Numbered from the stretch's first letter, positions 27,975 through 36,202 are shown. The stretch: DNA of 62,901 nt from CAYPXN01 sp964470915 (GCA_964470915.1 CAYYEM010000006.1:1-62901), one strand, 5' to 3'. Numbers and translations: made by a program. The notes: generated by a model not told the origin, from the sequence alone.

Positions 27975-28044
27975 AAAGTGAGGGGTGAAGGATGAGGAGT
28001 GAGAAGAAAGATTCCCTCACACCTAACACCTCACGCCTCACTTC
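27975..28044. repeat. Degenerate GTGAGG-type inverted repeat between mlaF and mlaE
   Basis: The left arm (27976-28006) consists of imperfect GTGAGG-like heptads. The right arm (28013-28044) is the imperfect complement with CTCAC/CCTAACACC words. The short loop is AAAGAT. It fills nearly the entire space between mlaE and mlaF and should fold into a long, imperfect hairpin in the mRNA. Confidence 0.6.
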
Positions 28045-28045
28045 T

Positions 28046-28855
28046 TCAAAACTTCGGAAACAGTTCCAATATCCAAGTTGTTAAAAAGTAATCTAACACT
28101 AAAATGGTAACGGAAGAATAAACTACAGCACGAGTGGTTGCGCGGCCTACGCCTTCGGCTCCGTTTTTGGCTGACATGCCTTGATAAGTAGAAATGGCTG
28201 TTAGCACAAACCCGAATACGGCTGCCTTGAGAATACCTTGCAAAATATCGGAAGCATCTAAAACAAAGTTAAGTTGTTGAACAAAAGGACCTTCCGGAAT
28301 ATTCAATAAATGCACTCCCACAAAATAAGCCCCCATTAAACCAATGCCTAAAAACAAAGCTGAAAGTAAAGGCAACATAAGTGTTCCTGCAAGCAAACGG
28401 GGAGTTACCAAATATTGCAGGGGATGAATCGCCATCGATCGAAGAGCATCTATCTGTTCTGTGACTTCCATAGTTCCGATTTCAGCTGCCATCGCAGAAC
28501 CTGATCGAGCTACTACCATCAAGGCGGTAAATACAGGAGCTAACTCACGGGATAAGGCGACCCCTACTGTCGCTCCCACTAAACTTTCTGCATTGAAAGT
28601 AGAAAAAGCAAAACCCGTTTGCAGCGCAAACACTGCCCCTGAAAACAGACCTACCAACAAAACAATCGGGGTAGATTTCACTCCAATAAATTCCATTTGA
28701 TAGAGAAACAATGGAGACCTAAAGGGTTTACGAAAAAGCCAGAAAATAGATCGAAAAACAAAATTAAAAAACAAACCAAGCTCCGATAAAAGACGAAGCA
28801 GTTTCTCACCTAATTCTCCCAGCCCTCTTTGAAAAAAAAGAATCACATCACTCAT
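28046..28855 (-). CDS. mlaE: MlaE-like permease
   Basis: Integral membrane permease of the Mla/MCE lipid transporter, with five to six hydrophobic segments. Family marks are VGLFSGAVFALQTGFAF, ELAPVFTALMVVARSGSAMA and AAEIGTMEVTEQIDALRSM. I chose the ATG at 28855, which has GGAGA at a workable distance and overlaps alr by 8 nt. An upstream ATG at 28870 lacks a ribosome site. With mlaF and mlaD it forms the operon core. No MlaB or MlaC homologue is visible here. Confidence 0.93.
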   Translation of the reverse strand: MSDVILFFQRGLGELGEKLLRLLSELGLFFNFVFRSIFWLFRKPFRSPLFLYQMEFIGVKSTPIVLLVGLFSGAVFALQTGFAFSTFNAESLVGATVGVALSRELAPVFTALMVVARSGSAMAAEIGTMEVTEQIDALRSMAIHPLQYLVTPRLLAGTLMLPLLSALFLGIGLMGAYFVGVHLLNIPEGPFVQQLNFVLDASDILQGILKAAVFGFVLTAISTYQGMSAKNGAEGVGRATTRAVVYSSVTILVLDYFLTTWILELFPKF

Positions 28856-29987
28856 GCAAAGAGTCTCCATGATTTACTAACAGTCGAGGCACTCTAGCTG
28901 TAATGGCACAAAATATTTCATAAGAAATAGTTTGAATAAGACCCGCTAACTCTTCTGCTCTCAAAGTTTCTTCTTGTTGGCTACCTAAAATAACCACCTC
29001 ATCCCCCAGTTCCACCACGGGAAGATCCGTTACATCTAATAAAGTAAGATCCATACATACTCTACCGACGACTGGCACCCGCTTACCCCGAAGCAACATC
29101 ATCCCCTTATTTGAAAAAGCTCTTGAATAACCGTCTGCATAACCCACAGGGACGATTGCAATTTTACTGGGGCGTTTCGTTACAAAAGTAGCACCATATG
29201 AAAGAGGCGAAGAGGCTGGAAAATCTTTTAAAGAAATAATCCGAGTTTTCCAAAGCATCACAGGCTTCAAGTTAACCTTAGATTGTAATCTTTCATGAGG
29301 ATAAGCCCCATACAATGCCAAACCCGGTCTCACCCATTGCGTATTTTGTGTTTTTTGATCAATCAAAGCCGCTGAATTACATAGATGAAAGAAAGGCACT
29401 TCTAACCCAGAAGCCCGAACTACAGCTTCTATACTTTTAAAATTTTCAATTTGTTGCTCAGTAGGAAGCGGATCCAACTCCTCTGCTCTCGCTAAATGGG
29501 TCATCACACTTCTTAACTTTAAAGCCGGACTTTGCAGAATGAGAGTTAACAGTTTCTGAAAATCTTTGAGAGGAACACCCAAACGACCCATGCCGGTATC
29601 TACTTTTAAATGTACACCCAAAACATCTTCGGAATTTTGCATTTGTTGGGAAAGTTGCTTCACGGAGTCTTCATCAAACACAATGGGTTCAATTCCAAAT
29701 TCTAAAAGATCTTGCGCGGAGGCACCTAAACTGCCTCCAAAGCAAATAATTCTACCCAGTAAACCGGAACGACGTAATTCAATGGCTTCTTCAACACTCG
29801 CCACCGCAAAAACCTGTACCCCTTCACTGGCTAGCACACGTGCCACTGCAATGGCTCCATGGCCATAAGCATTTGCTTTTACAACACCCAAGACTTCGCG
29901 ATCTCCCGCCAGTTTTTTGAGTTCTCGGTAATTATGCCGAAGAGCGTTTGTATTAATTTCACAAATTGTAGGCCGAAAAAGTGGCAT
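28848..29987 (-). CDS. alr: Alanine racemase
   Basis: PLP enzyme making D-alanine for peptidoglycan. The Schiff-base Lys lies in GVVKANAYGHGAIAVARVL near residue 38. The second-domain residues include PLSYGATFVTKRPSKIAIV with the catalytic Tyr, and VPVGYADGYSRAFSN. RVCMDLTLLDVTD is also conserved. The 379 residues match the family. It is the first gene of the mla-purH group and overlaps mlaE by 8 nt. A degenerate palindrome lies just upstream (29991-30075). Confidence 0.95.
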   Translation of the reverse strand: MPLFRPTICEINTNALRHNYRELKKLAGDREVLGVVKANAYGHGAIAVARVLASEGVQVFAVASVEEAIELRRSGLLGRIICFGGSLGASAQDLLEFGIEPIVFDEDSVKQLSQQMQNSEDVLGVHLKVDTGMGRLGVPLKDFQKLLTLILQSPALKLRSVMTHLARAEELDPLPTEQQIENFKSIEAVVRASGLEVPFFHLCNSAALIDQKTQNTQWVRPGLALYGAYPHERLQSKVNLKPVMLWKTRIISLKDFPASSPLSYGATFVTKRPSKIAIVPVGYADGYSRAFSNKGMMLLRGKRVPVVGRVCMDLTLLDVTDLPVVELGDEVVILGSQQEETLRAEELAGLIQTISYEIFCAITARVPRLLVNHGDSLHE

Positions 29988-29990
29988 TTT

Positions 29991-30075
29991 GTTAGTTGAT
30001 AAATATTAGTTGTTAGTTGCTAGTCATCAAACAATTATGTAATAACTGGCAACTAATCACTAACCACTAACAACT
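29991..30075. repeat. Degenerate TTAGTTG-type inverted repeat
   Basis: The left arm 29991-30024 has several TTAGTTG words. The right arm 30040-30075 has the complementary CAACTAA and CACTAAC words. It fills the space between the divergent alr and hydrolase genes and is of the same general type as the repeat at 27975-28044, with a different word. Promoters of both genes must overlap it. Confidence 0.6.
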
Positions 30076-30084
30076 GTTTTCAAG

Positions 30085-30779
30085 ATGTCAAAGCTTAAAA
30101 TAACTTTTGTAGGACACGCTACTTTTTTAATTGAAATAGAGGGTGAAACAATCCTGACAGATCCCAATTTTTCAAATAAAATTTTGGGTTTATCACGACT
30201 ACAAGCTCCAGGAATTAAAGCTGAGGATTTGCCTGCCTTAACTGCCATTGCTGTCACTCATGGTCATTACGATCATTTGGATATTTTTAGTTATAAATAC
30301 TTCCCGCTCCAAACCCCTATTCTTGTGCCAGATGGATTGGGAAAACTGATTCAGAAATTTTTACCAAACCCTGTCACTGAAATTGCTCCCTGGAGTGAGC
30401 ACAAAGTAGGAAATATTCAAGTTTACACTGTGCCCGTGAAACACCAGGGTTTTCGTCTGAGCGGACTGACCTATCGAGGAACGACGGGCTATATTTTCAA
30501 AAAGGGAGATTTAAGCATTTTCTTTCCGGGAGACACGGCATATTCTGAACACTTTTCAGAAATCGCCAAAGCGCACAAAATTGATATCGCTTTGCTTCCT
30601 ATTGGAGCTTATGAACCCAAGTGGNNNNNNNNNNNNNNNNNNNNNNNNNNNNNNNNNNNNNNNNNNNNNNNNNNNNNNNNNNNNNNNNNNNNNNNNNNNN
30701 NNNNNNNNNNNNNNNNNNNNNNNNAAAACCAGATGAACGTGTTAAGATACTTCAACCTGGCATGAGTTATTCTGAATAA
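30085..30779 (+). CDS. Metallo-beta-lactamase-fold hydrolase, NAPE-PLD/UlaG-like (gap inside)
   Basis: MBL-fold protein. The metal site is THGHYDHLD near residues 59-67, and later FFPGDTAYSEHF. The start KITFVGHATFLIEIEGETIL and the text LLPIGAYEPKW match NAPE-PLD/YtkL-like hydrolases. After the 100-N gap the plausible end is KPDERVKILQPGMSYSE and a TAA at 30777-30779, which is one frame away from the sequence before the gap. This shows that the gap length is not exact. About 60-70 residues are probably missing. Substrate unknown. Confidence 0.83.
30625..30724. other. Assembly gap (100 N) in the MBL hydrolase gene
   Basis: Placeholder gap. The credible C terminus downstream is in a different frame, and family comparison suggests about 200 bases are missing. 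Confidence 0.99.
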
Positions 30780-30802
30780 ACTATTCAAAACAAGGGCATC
30801 TC

Positions 30803-31459
30803 ATGAATAGAATCCTCTTTATCTTGTTATTTTCTTTTTATCTGTTTTCTATTGATTCAATCTATGCCCAAGAAGTGCCTATTAGCGAAGAGGAAATGGT
30901 TGTGTTGATCAATTCCACCTATGGTCAAACCCCTCTTTACGAAGGCAAAGATATTCCAGATAAACATCTACACACCTTTGATTTTAATGATGATGGTACT
31001 TCAGAATGGGTAGTCGTTCCTGATTCCGCCTGTGGTTCAACTAAAAATTGCACTTTCTTTGTCATGCAATATGATAGCCAATCCAAAAAACCTGGTTGGA
31101 AACTTTTGCTCATGGCTGATGGAAGAATCAGCAGCACGACCCCTTGGGGCTTAGCAGCTGCACCAAGAAAAACAAAAGGTTACCGTGACATTGTTGCAGT
31201 ATTCGACGAAGGGCCAGCGGGTCCCGGAGAAAGATTACTTGCACGACATATCTATGTTTGGGACGGTAAAAAATATGTCGAATTCACTCAAGGAAATTAC
31301 CCGCCCGATAAAATGACTGATGAAATGAAAAGTTTTTTGGAAAGCATTGATAAAATTAAATATCAACGTACGGCTCCGATTCAAAGCCCTAAAACGAGCC
31401 CCAAAGCACGACCTAAAAAACAACCTCAGATCCCTGTCTTTGACTTACAAGGCAATTGA
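30803..31459 (+). CDS. Hypothetical secreted protein
   Basis: I recognise no family. The N terminus ILFILLFSFYLFSIDSIYAQ is a signal peptide with likely cleavage after YAQ. The mature part has DFNDDGTSEWVVV, an acidic pattern like FG-GAP/calcium-binding loops, two Cys in DSACGSTKNCTFF that could form a disulfide, and HIYVWDGKKYVEFTQGNY. The C terminus is basic and Pro-rich (SPKTSPKARPKKQ). It resembles periplasmic proteins that report a calculated value per DUF-type repeat, but the role is unknown. It lies just ahead of thiS, same strand. Confidence 0.75.
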   Translation: MNRILFILLFSFYLFSIDSIYAQEVPISEEEMVVLINSTYGQTPLYEGKDIPDKHLHTFDFNDDGTSEWVVVPDSACGSTKNCTFFVMQYDSQSKKPGWKLLLMADGRISSTTPWGLAAAPRKTKGYRDIVAVFDEGPAGPGERLLARHIYVWDGKKYVEFTQGNYPPDKMTDEMKSFLESIDKIKYQRTAPIQSPKTSPKARPKKQPQIPVFDLQGN

Positions 31460-31490
31460 CACTCTAAAAAACCAAATGTTAGTGCAAAGC

Positions 31491-31691
31491 ATGCGCTTAC
31501 GAGTGAATGGTGAAGATCAACATTTTCCTTCTGATATTTCACTGAAGGAACTTATTTCTCAAATAGGTTTGAAAGATTTGCGTTTTGCGCTAGCCATTAA
31601 TCGAGAAGTAATCCCCCGTTCTGAAATATACAAAACTCCTATCAAAGACGGCGATGAAATTGAAATTGTTCATGCAGTAGGAGGAGGCTGA
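31491..31691 (+). CDS. thiS: ThiS sulfur carrier
   Basis: Ubiquitin-like sulfur carrier of thiazole synthesis, 66 residues. It ends in HAVGGG, and the terminal Gly-Gly is the site of adenylation and thiocarboxylate formation. It also has FALAINREVIPRSE and IKDGDEIEIV, the usual core. I chose the ATG at 31491; another in-frame ATG at 31476 would add five residues. The longer open frame upstream overlaps the previous gene and is not coding. It sits 52 nt before thiG. I saw no TPP riboswitch upstream. Confidence 0.88.
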   Translation: MRLRVNGEDQHFPSDISLKELISQIGLKDLRFALAINREVIPRSEIYKTPIKDGDEIEIVHAVGGG

Positions 31692-31743
31692 AAAAAAGCA
31701 GTGAATAGCGCCTAGTATTTAGTATCTAGTGAAGGAAGTCATT

Positions 31744-32517
31744 ATGTCTCATTTTGAAATAGCAGGAAAAAAATTTAACAGTCGACTGATTTTGGGAACG
31801 GGAAAATATCCCAATTTTCAAATCATGCAAGAAGCCCATCGCGCTTCTGGAACTGAAATGGTAACCCTCGCGATTCGTCGTATCGATTTAAAAGCCAAAG
31901 GCAATGAATCAATTTTAAATTTTATCGATTCTCAAAAGATTGCTCTCCTGCCTAATACCGCTGCCTGCTTTACAGCAAAAGATGCGATCGACACCTCTTT
32001 TCTCGCTCGCGAAGCTCTCGATACAAAATGGATTAAACTGGAAGTTATCGGAGATGAAAAAACTTTATTTCCTGACAATGAAGGTACCTTGGAGGCCGCC
32101 AAAGTTTTGGTAAAAGAAGGCTTTATTGTTCTCCCCTACTGTTTGGATGATCCCATTGTGTGCAAAAAATTAGAAGATATTGGCTGCGCTGCTGTAATGC
32201 CTTTAGCTGCGCCTATCGGATCAGGATTAGGCATTCGCAATCCTCACAATCTTCAAATTATTTTGGAACAAGCAAAAGTGCCCGTCATTGTAGATGCAGG
32301 AGTCGGGCAAGCCAGCGATGCTGCCATTGCGATGGAACTCGGATGCTCGGCGCTTCTCATGAACACCGCGATCGCCTGTGCCAAAGATCCGGTAAAAATG
32401 GCGCTCGCGATGAAACAAGCTGTGGAAGCGGGAAGACTTTCCTTTGAAGCAGGAAGAATTCCAAAAAAATTATATGCTTCAGCCTCCAGCCCTCTGGAAG
32501 GAGTAATCGGCAAATGA
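31744..32517 (+). CDS. thiG: Thiazole synthase
   Basis: Condenses DXP, dehydroglycine and ThiS thiocarboxylate into thiazole phosphate. It is a TIM barrel of 257 residues with SRLILGTGKYPNF, MVTLAIRRID, LLPNTAACFTAKDAI, KLEVIGDEKTLFPD, GSGLGIRNP and VIVDAGVGQASDAAIAMELG. I chose the ATG at 31744, with GGAAG 5 nt upstream; a GTG at 31729 lies before it. It overlaps thiC by ATGA. Confidence 0.95.
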   Translation: MSHFEIAGKKFNSRLILGTGKYPNFQIMQEAHRASGTEMVTLAIRRIDLKAKGNESILNFIDSQKIALLPNTAACFTAKDAIDTSFLAREALDTKWIKLEVIGDEKTLFPDNEGTLEAAKVLVKEGFIVLPYCLDDPIVCKKLEDIGCAAVMPLAAPIGSGLGIRNPHNLQIILEQAKVPVIVDAGVGQASDAAIAMELGCSALLMNTAIACAKDPVKMALAMKQAVEAGRLSFEAGRIPKKLYASASSPLEGVIGK

Positions 32518-34292
32518 CTCCTCTTTCACAAAATTTAGCAGAAAAGTTACAAGGACTGGACTCCGAAATTACCCGACCCTTTCCAAACTCACGGAAAATT
32601 TATATTCAAGGTTCTCGATCTGACATTCAGGTACCCATGAGGGAAATTTCACTTTCAGATACGAAGGGCGCGGCAAGCGGCGCCCCTACGAAAAATAATC
32701 CTGTATTAGTTTATGACACTTCGGGCCCCTACACCGACCCAGACTTTAAACCCGATCTTACTCTGGGTTTGCCTGCCCTTCGCAAAAATTGGATTGAAGA
32801 AAGAAAAGCACGCGGTGATAAGAATTTTAGCCAAATGCATTATGCCCGAAAGGGAATCATTACTCCCGAAATGGAATTTGTTGCGATTCGTGAAAACATC
32901 CAACGTTCATGGTTCGACAAGCTCACCACGAACGGTTTAGATCAAGAAAAAGCCGTTCGTCCTGAGCCTATCGAAGGACCAATAGAAATCACACCAGAAT
33001 TTGTAAGGCAGGAAATTGCTCGTGGCCGGGCCATTATCCCAGCGAATATCAATCATCCTGAACTTGAGCCGATGATTATTGGGCGAAATTTTTTGGTGAA
33101 GATCAACACCAACATTGGGAATTCTGCCATTACTTCTTCCATCTACGAAGAAGTTGAAAAGCTTTTATGGTCCACCCGTTGGGGTGGAGATACTCTGATG
33201 GATCTCTCTACTGGAAAAAATATTCATGAGACTCGTGAATGGATTATTCGGAATTCACCCGTACCCATTGGCACCGTTCCTATCTATCAAGCATTGGAAA
33301 AAGTGAACGGCAAAGCCGAAGATCTCACTTGGGAAATTTTTAGAGACACACTCATTGAACAAGCTGAACAAGGCGTGGATTATTTTACAATTCATGCCGG
33401 GGTTCGACTATCTTTCATTCCACTCACCGCCAAACGCATGACAGGAATCGTTTCGCGAGGTGGTTCCATTATGGCGAAATGGTGCTTATTTCATCATCAA
33501 GAAAATTTTCTCTACACACACTTTGAAGATATTTGTGAAATCATGAAGGCTTATGACGTTTCTTTTTCTTTAGGAGACGGATTGCGTCCGGGTTCTATTT
33601 ATGACGCCAACGATGAAGCTCAATTTGCAGAATTAAAAACTCTTGGTGAACTTACTGAAATTGCATGGAAGCACGATGTACAAACCATGATCGAGGGACC
33701 AGGCCATGTTCCAATGCATCTCATTAAAGAAAATATGGATTTGCAGTTAAAGCATTGTCATGAAGCCCCTTTCTATACTTTGGGTCCTCTCACCACGGAT
33801 ATTGCTCCAGGTTATGATCACATTACTTCTGCCATCGGTGCTGCCATGATCGGTTGGTATGGAACCGCGATGCTTTGTTACGTAACTCCAAAAGAACATC
33901 TAGGCCTTCCCAACCGCGAAGATGTTAAAGCGGGAATCATTGCTTACAAAATTGCTGCTCATGCTGCCGACTTAGCAAAAGGTCATCTCGGTGTACAAAT
34001 TCGTGATAATGCTTTATCCAAGGCTCGTTTTGAATTTCGCTGGCAAGACCAATTTAATTTATCACTCGATCCAGACACGGCTCGTGCTTATCACGATGCT
34101 ACCTTACCTCAAGCTTCTGCCAAAGAAGCGCACTTTTGTTCGATGTGCGGCCCCCACTTCTGCTCCATGAAAATTACAGAAGATGTGAGAAAGTATGCGG
34201 AGGAAAAAGGAATTCAAAAAATTGAAAATGCTTTAGATAAAGGCCTCAAAGAAAAGGCGGAAGAATTTAAAAATCGAGGGAAGATTTATTAG
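32514..34292 (+). CDS. thiC: Phosphomethylpyrimidine synthase
   Basis: Radical-SAM enzyme turning AIR into HMP phosphate for thiamine. It has VYDTSGPYTDP, ARGRAIIPANINHPELEP, GRNFLVKINTNIGNSAI, MIEGPGHVPMH and GWYGTAMLCYVTPKEHLGLP. Near the C terminus is the iron-sulfur motif CSMCGPHFCSMK, the atypical Cys site of ThiC. The 592 residues are near normal. Odd: two repeats are read in frame. One of family A (32662-32689) gives KGAASGAP before VYDTSGP. One of family D (32911-32980) gives FDKLTTNGLDQEKAVRPEPI before the ITPEFVR segment. Both fall in N-terminal linkers that vary among ThiC proteins. Coupled to thiG by a 4-nt overlap. Confidence 0.95.
   Translation: MTPLSQNLAEKLQGLDSEITRPFPNSRKIYIQGSRSDIQVPMREISLSDTKGAASGAPTKNNPVLVYDTSGPYTDPDFKPDLTLGLPALRKNWIEERKARGDKNFSQMHYARKGIITPEMEFVAIRENIQRSWFDKLTTNGLDQEKAVRPEPIEGPIEITPEFVRQEIARGRAIIPANINHPELEPMIIGRNFLVKINTNIGNSAITSSIYEEVEKLLWSTRWGGDTLMDLSTGKNIHETREWIIRNSPVPIGTVPIYQALEKVNGKAEDLTWEIFRDTLIEQAEQGVDYFTIHAGVRLSFIPLTAKRMTGIVSRGGSIMAKWCLFHHQENFLYTHFEDICEIMKAYDVSFSLGDGLRPGSIYDANDEAQFAELKTLGELTEIAWKHDVQTMIEGPGHVPMHLIKENMDLQLKHCHEAPFYTLGPLTTDIAPGYDHITSAIGAAMIGWYGTAMLCYVTPKEHLGLPNREDVKAGIIAYKIAAHAADLAKGHLGVQIRDNALSKARFEFRWQDQFNLSLDPDTARAYHDATLPQASAKEAHFCSMCGPHFCSMKITEDVRKYAEEKGIQKIENALDKGLKEKAEEFKNRGKIY
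32662..32689 (+). repeat. Diverged family A repeat inside thiC
   Basis: CGAAGGGCGC, a centre GGCAAGC and GGCGCCCCTAC. The right end matches the GCCCCTAC end of other family A copies, and the left arm GTAGGGGCGC has decayed at three positions. It encodes KGAASGAP. The membership is tentative because the core differs. Confidence 0.6.
32911..32980 (+). repeat. Family D palindromic repeat inside thiC
   Basis: The left arm 32911-32935 (starting GGTTCGACAAGCTCA) and right arm 32953-32980 (starting CCGTTCGTCCTGAG) form an inverted repeat with about 80 percent pairing around a 17-nt loop. The peptide pair FDKLTTNG and VRPEPIEG is the typical translation of a repeat that I know from many bacterial genomes. 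In frame with thiC. Confidence 0.85.
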
Positions 34293-34365
34293 GTTTAAAT
34301 AATCAGTTTATAAGTTTAAATAAGGTTTAAATAAAATATTGATAGGTTGGTATAAAGTTGGTATA
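34293..34365 (+). promoter_or_regulatory. Phased iteron-like array upstream of the HTH/GHKL gene
   Basis: GTTTAAATAA occurs at 34293-34302, 34314-34323 and 34325-34334 (steps of 21 and 11). A partial GTTTATAA lies at 34306. GTTGGTATA occurs at 34346-34354 and 34357-34365 (step 11). The start points 34293, 34314, 34325, 34346 and 34357 are about one or two DNA turns apart, so binding proteins would sit on one face. Probably an operator for the downstream HTH protein (inference). Confidence 0.65.
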
Positions 34366-34367
34366 TT
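34339..34367 (+). promoter_or_regulatory. Predicted sigma-70-like promoter, leaderless
   Basis: -35 TTGATA (34339-34344), a 17-bp spacer and -10 TATATT (34362-34367). The expected transcription start falls at about 34374, which is the A of the ATG. The gene has no ribosome site, which supports a leaderless mRNA. The promoter overlaps the iteron array. Confidence 0.6.
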
Positions 34368-34373
34368 TCTCTT

Positions 34374-35399
34374 ATGACAAAAGAGAAGATACTAAGAATT
34401 ATTAATAAAAATCATAGGGTTAGCACAGCGTTACTGGTTCAGAAACTAAACATCACCCCCCAAGCAGTTCACAAACACCTGAATACTCTTATAAAAGAAG
34501 GGGTTATTTTAAAACAAGGGAGCAGTAGAAAAACAAGTTACTACATCCTCAATAGCGCTGAAAGCATTCAAGCTCATAAAACGAGTCTCTTCTCTAAAAC
34601 TTTTACCAATATCGATCTGCAAGAAGATCAAATTTTCCGAGAAATCAAAAGCCAAATACCCTATCTTCATGAATTACCGCAGAACATCGAGAAGATCCTA
34701 CATTATGCTTTCACTGAAATGATGAACAATGCGATCGATCACTCCCAGTCAAAAGTAATTCAGGTAATTTTTTCAATCCAAGCCTCTGTTTTAACATTCA
34801 GTATTGATGATAAAGGGATTGGAATATTTGAAAACATCCAAAAAAAGAAAAAATTAAAAGATGAAATGGAAGCAATCCAGGAATTATTAAAAGGAAAGCA
34901 AACAACACAACCTGACCGACACTCAGGAGAAGGAATATTCTTTACCTCAAAGATTTCTGACTTGTTCTTTATTCGGAGCCACAAAAAAACTCTCACTTTC
35001 AACAATGCTATTCACGATATTTTTATTCAAGACAGTCCGCAAAAAAAAGGCACGCTTGTCCATTTTGAAATCAATAAAAACAGTGCAAAAAATCTCAATG
35101 ATATTTGGGAACAATACACCGGAGAAGAGTTTGAATTTAACAAAAGTCTCGTTACTGTAAAACTTTTCAAAGAGGGAACTGATTTTATTTCACGCTCTCA
35201 AGCCAAGCGCATTCTTTCAAACTTGGATTCATTCAAAAAAATTGTCCTGGATTTCAAAGGAGTAGAAACGGTCGGCCAAGGTTTTGCAGATGAAGTTTTT
35301 CGCGTCTTTCAAAATCAACATCCGGAAATTGAAATCACTCCTCTTCATATGCATGAAAATGTGGAGTTTATGGTGAAACGCGCTCTCGCCAATACTTAA
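34374..35399 (+). CDS. Winged-HTH / GHKL ATPase / STAS-like (DUF4325) regulator
   Basis: A single 341-residue soluble protein with three parts. Residues 1-55 are a winged helix (RVSTALLVQKLNITPQAVHK). Residues about 90-215 form a GHKL ATP-binding domain with N-box FTEMMNNAIDHS, G1 IDDKGIGIF and G2 RHSGEGIFFTSK. Residues about 250-335 form a DUF4325-like STAS-type domain with IVLDFKGVETVGQGFADEVF. No HisKA or membrane part. GHKL plus STAS recalls the anti-sigma/anti-anti-sigma pair of partner-switch systems, here joined with DNA binding. It is probably an ATP-dependent transcription switch that binds the phased repeats upstream. Its stop shares a TTAA with the convergent DUF547 gene. Confidence 0.8.
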   Translation: MTKEKILRIINKNHRVSTALLVQKLNITPQAVHKHLNTLIKEGVILKQGSSRKTSYYILNSAESIQAHKTSLFSKTFTNIDLQEDQIFREIKSQIPYLHELPQNIEKILHYAFTEMMNNAIDHSQSKVIQVIFSIQASVLTFSIDDKGIGIFENIQKKKKLKDEMEAIQELLKGKQTTQPDRHSGEGIFFTSKISDLFFIRSHKKTLTFNNAIHDIFIQDSPQKKGTLVHFEINKNSAKNLNDIWEQYTGEEFEFNKSLVTVKLFKEGTDFISRSQAKRILSNLDSFKKIVLDFKGVETVGQGFADEVFRVFQNQHPEIEITPLHMHENVEFMVKRALANT

Positions 35400-36202
35400 C
35401 GATTTCGGGTATCATTCAACTTCCAATCAAAACCCATAAATTCTAAGCGAAAATTGGCGGGTAAACCCATCAAGCGTTTTTGAATGAAAGAACGATTTGA
35501 AAATTCCCACTTACCAAAATGTTCCTGAAACCACAAAAATAAAGGGGATGCAAAAAAGATATTACGTCGGGCATCAAAAAAATTCTTGGAAGAGTCTGTG
35601 AGAAAAGACATTGTAATTTCATCGAGTTTCTTATCAACACTCACTCCCTGAAAAGCTTCTTGTAAAAATACTGGGCCACTCACAGCACCATTCACTCTCG
35701 CAAGATGAGTTCTGGGATCATTAAAACTATCACAAAAAACTTTTTGCTCTAAATCCAATAGCGAAACCTTCACGCCCTTAAAGGCAGCTATTTCATAACG
35801 CTTATCATCAAAAAAATGATTAATCTCTGCGGTAAGCTGAATGGGATAATGATGAATAATTTCTTTCAAAACTAAGGCGTTATATAAATTGAGCCAATAA
35901 GCTTTACGTTCCTGAACAGGTTCTAAGGCAAATCCATCAATCTTCATAAGATCTGCTACATAGCCATCCAGCTTTTGAATGGATTCTTTATCACGCTTGA
36001 AAGTTCGATAATCGACCAATCCACTATTTTTACTTACAAACTTCTTGAGAATATCAGTGAAAACATAATGATCAATAGGATCAGGAATATTAGGCTTGGA
36101 TTCAGGTTGCAGTTCATACCTTACAGGATTGATTTGTTGAGCTAAAAGGGTTCCAGCTCCACTCAAAACAAGTAACAAAAAAATGAAAATTTGCTTCTTC
36201 AT
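35396..36202 (-). CDS. DUF547 family secreted protein
   Basis: Signal peptide MKKQIFIFLLLVLSGAGTL, cleaved near LAQ, then a DUF547 domain of unknown role, common in envelope-associated bacterial proteins. Marks are LVDYRTFKRDKESIQKL, RKAYWLNLYNALVLKEIIHH, SLLDLEQKVFCDSFNDPR, HLARVNGAVSGPV and the final region FASPLFLWFQEHFGKW. I chose the ATG at 36202, which overlaps the rlmN stop by ATGA; the frame upstream (to 36295) belongs to rlmN in another frame. 268 residues. Confidence 0.85.
   Translation of the reverse strand: MKKQIFIFLLLVLSGAGTLLAQQINPVRYELQPESKPNIPDPIDHYVFTDILKKFVSKNSGLVDYRTFKRDKESIQKLDGYVADLMKIDGFALEPVQERKAYWLNLYNALVLKEIIHHYPIQLTAEINHFFDDKRYEIAAFKGVKVSLLDLEQKVFCDSFNDPRTHLARVNGAVSGPVFLQEAFQGVSVDKKLDEITMSFLTDSSKNFFDARRNIFFASPLFLWFQEHFGKWEFSNRSFIQKRLMGLPANFRLEFMGFDWKLNDTRNR

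Noticed and set aside
30725..30765. The C terminus NQMNVLRYFNLA of the MBL hydrolase
   Set aside because: It depends on the arbitrary 100-N length. The other frame gives a family-like end, KPDERVKILQPG, so I used that one.
31460..31743. TPP riboswitch before thiS-thiG-thiC
   Set aside because: No CTGAGA-type or ACCTGATC-type conserved core seen, and the spaces are too short.
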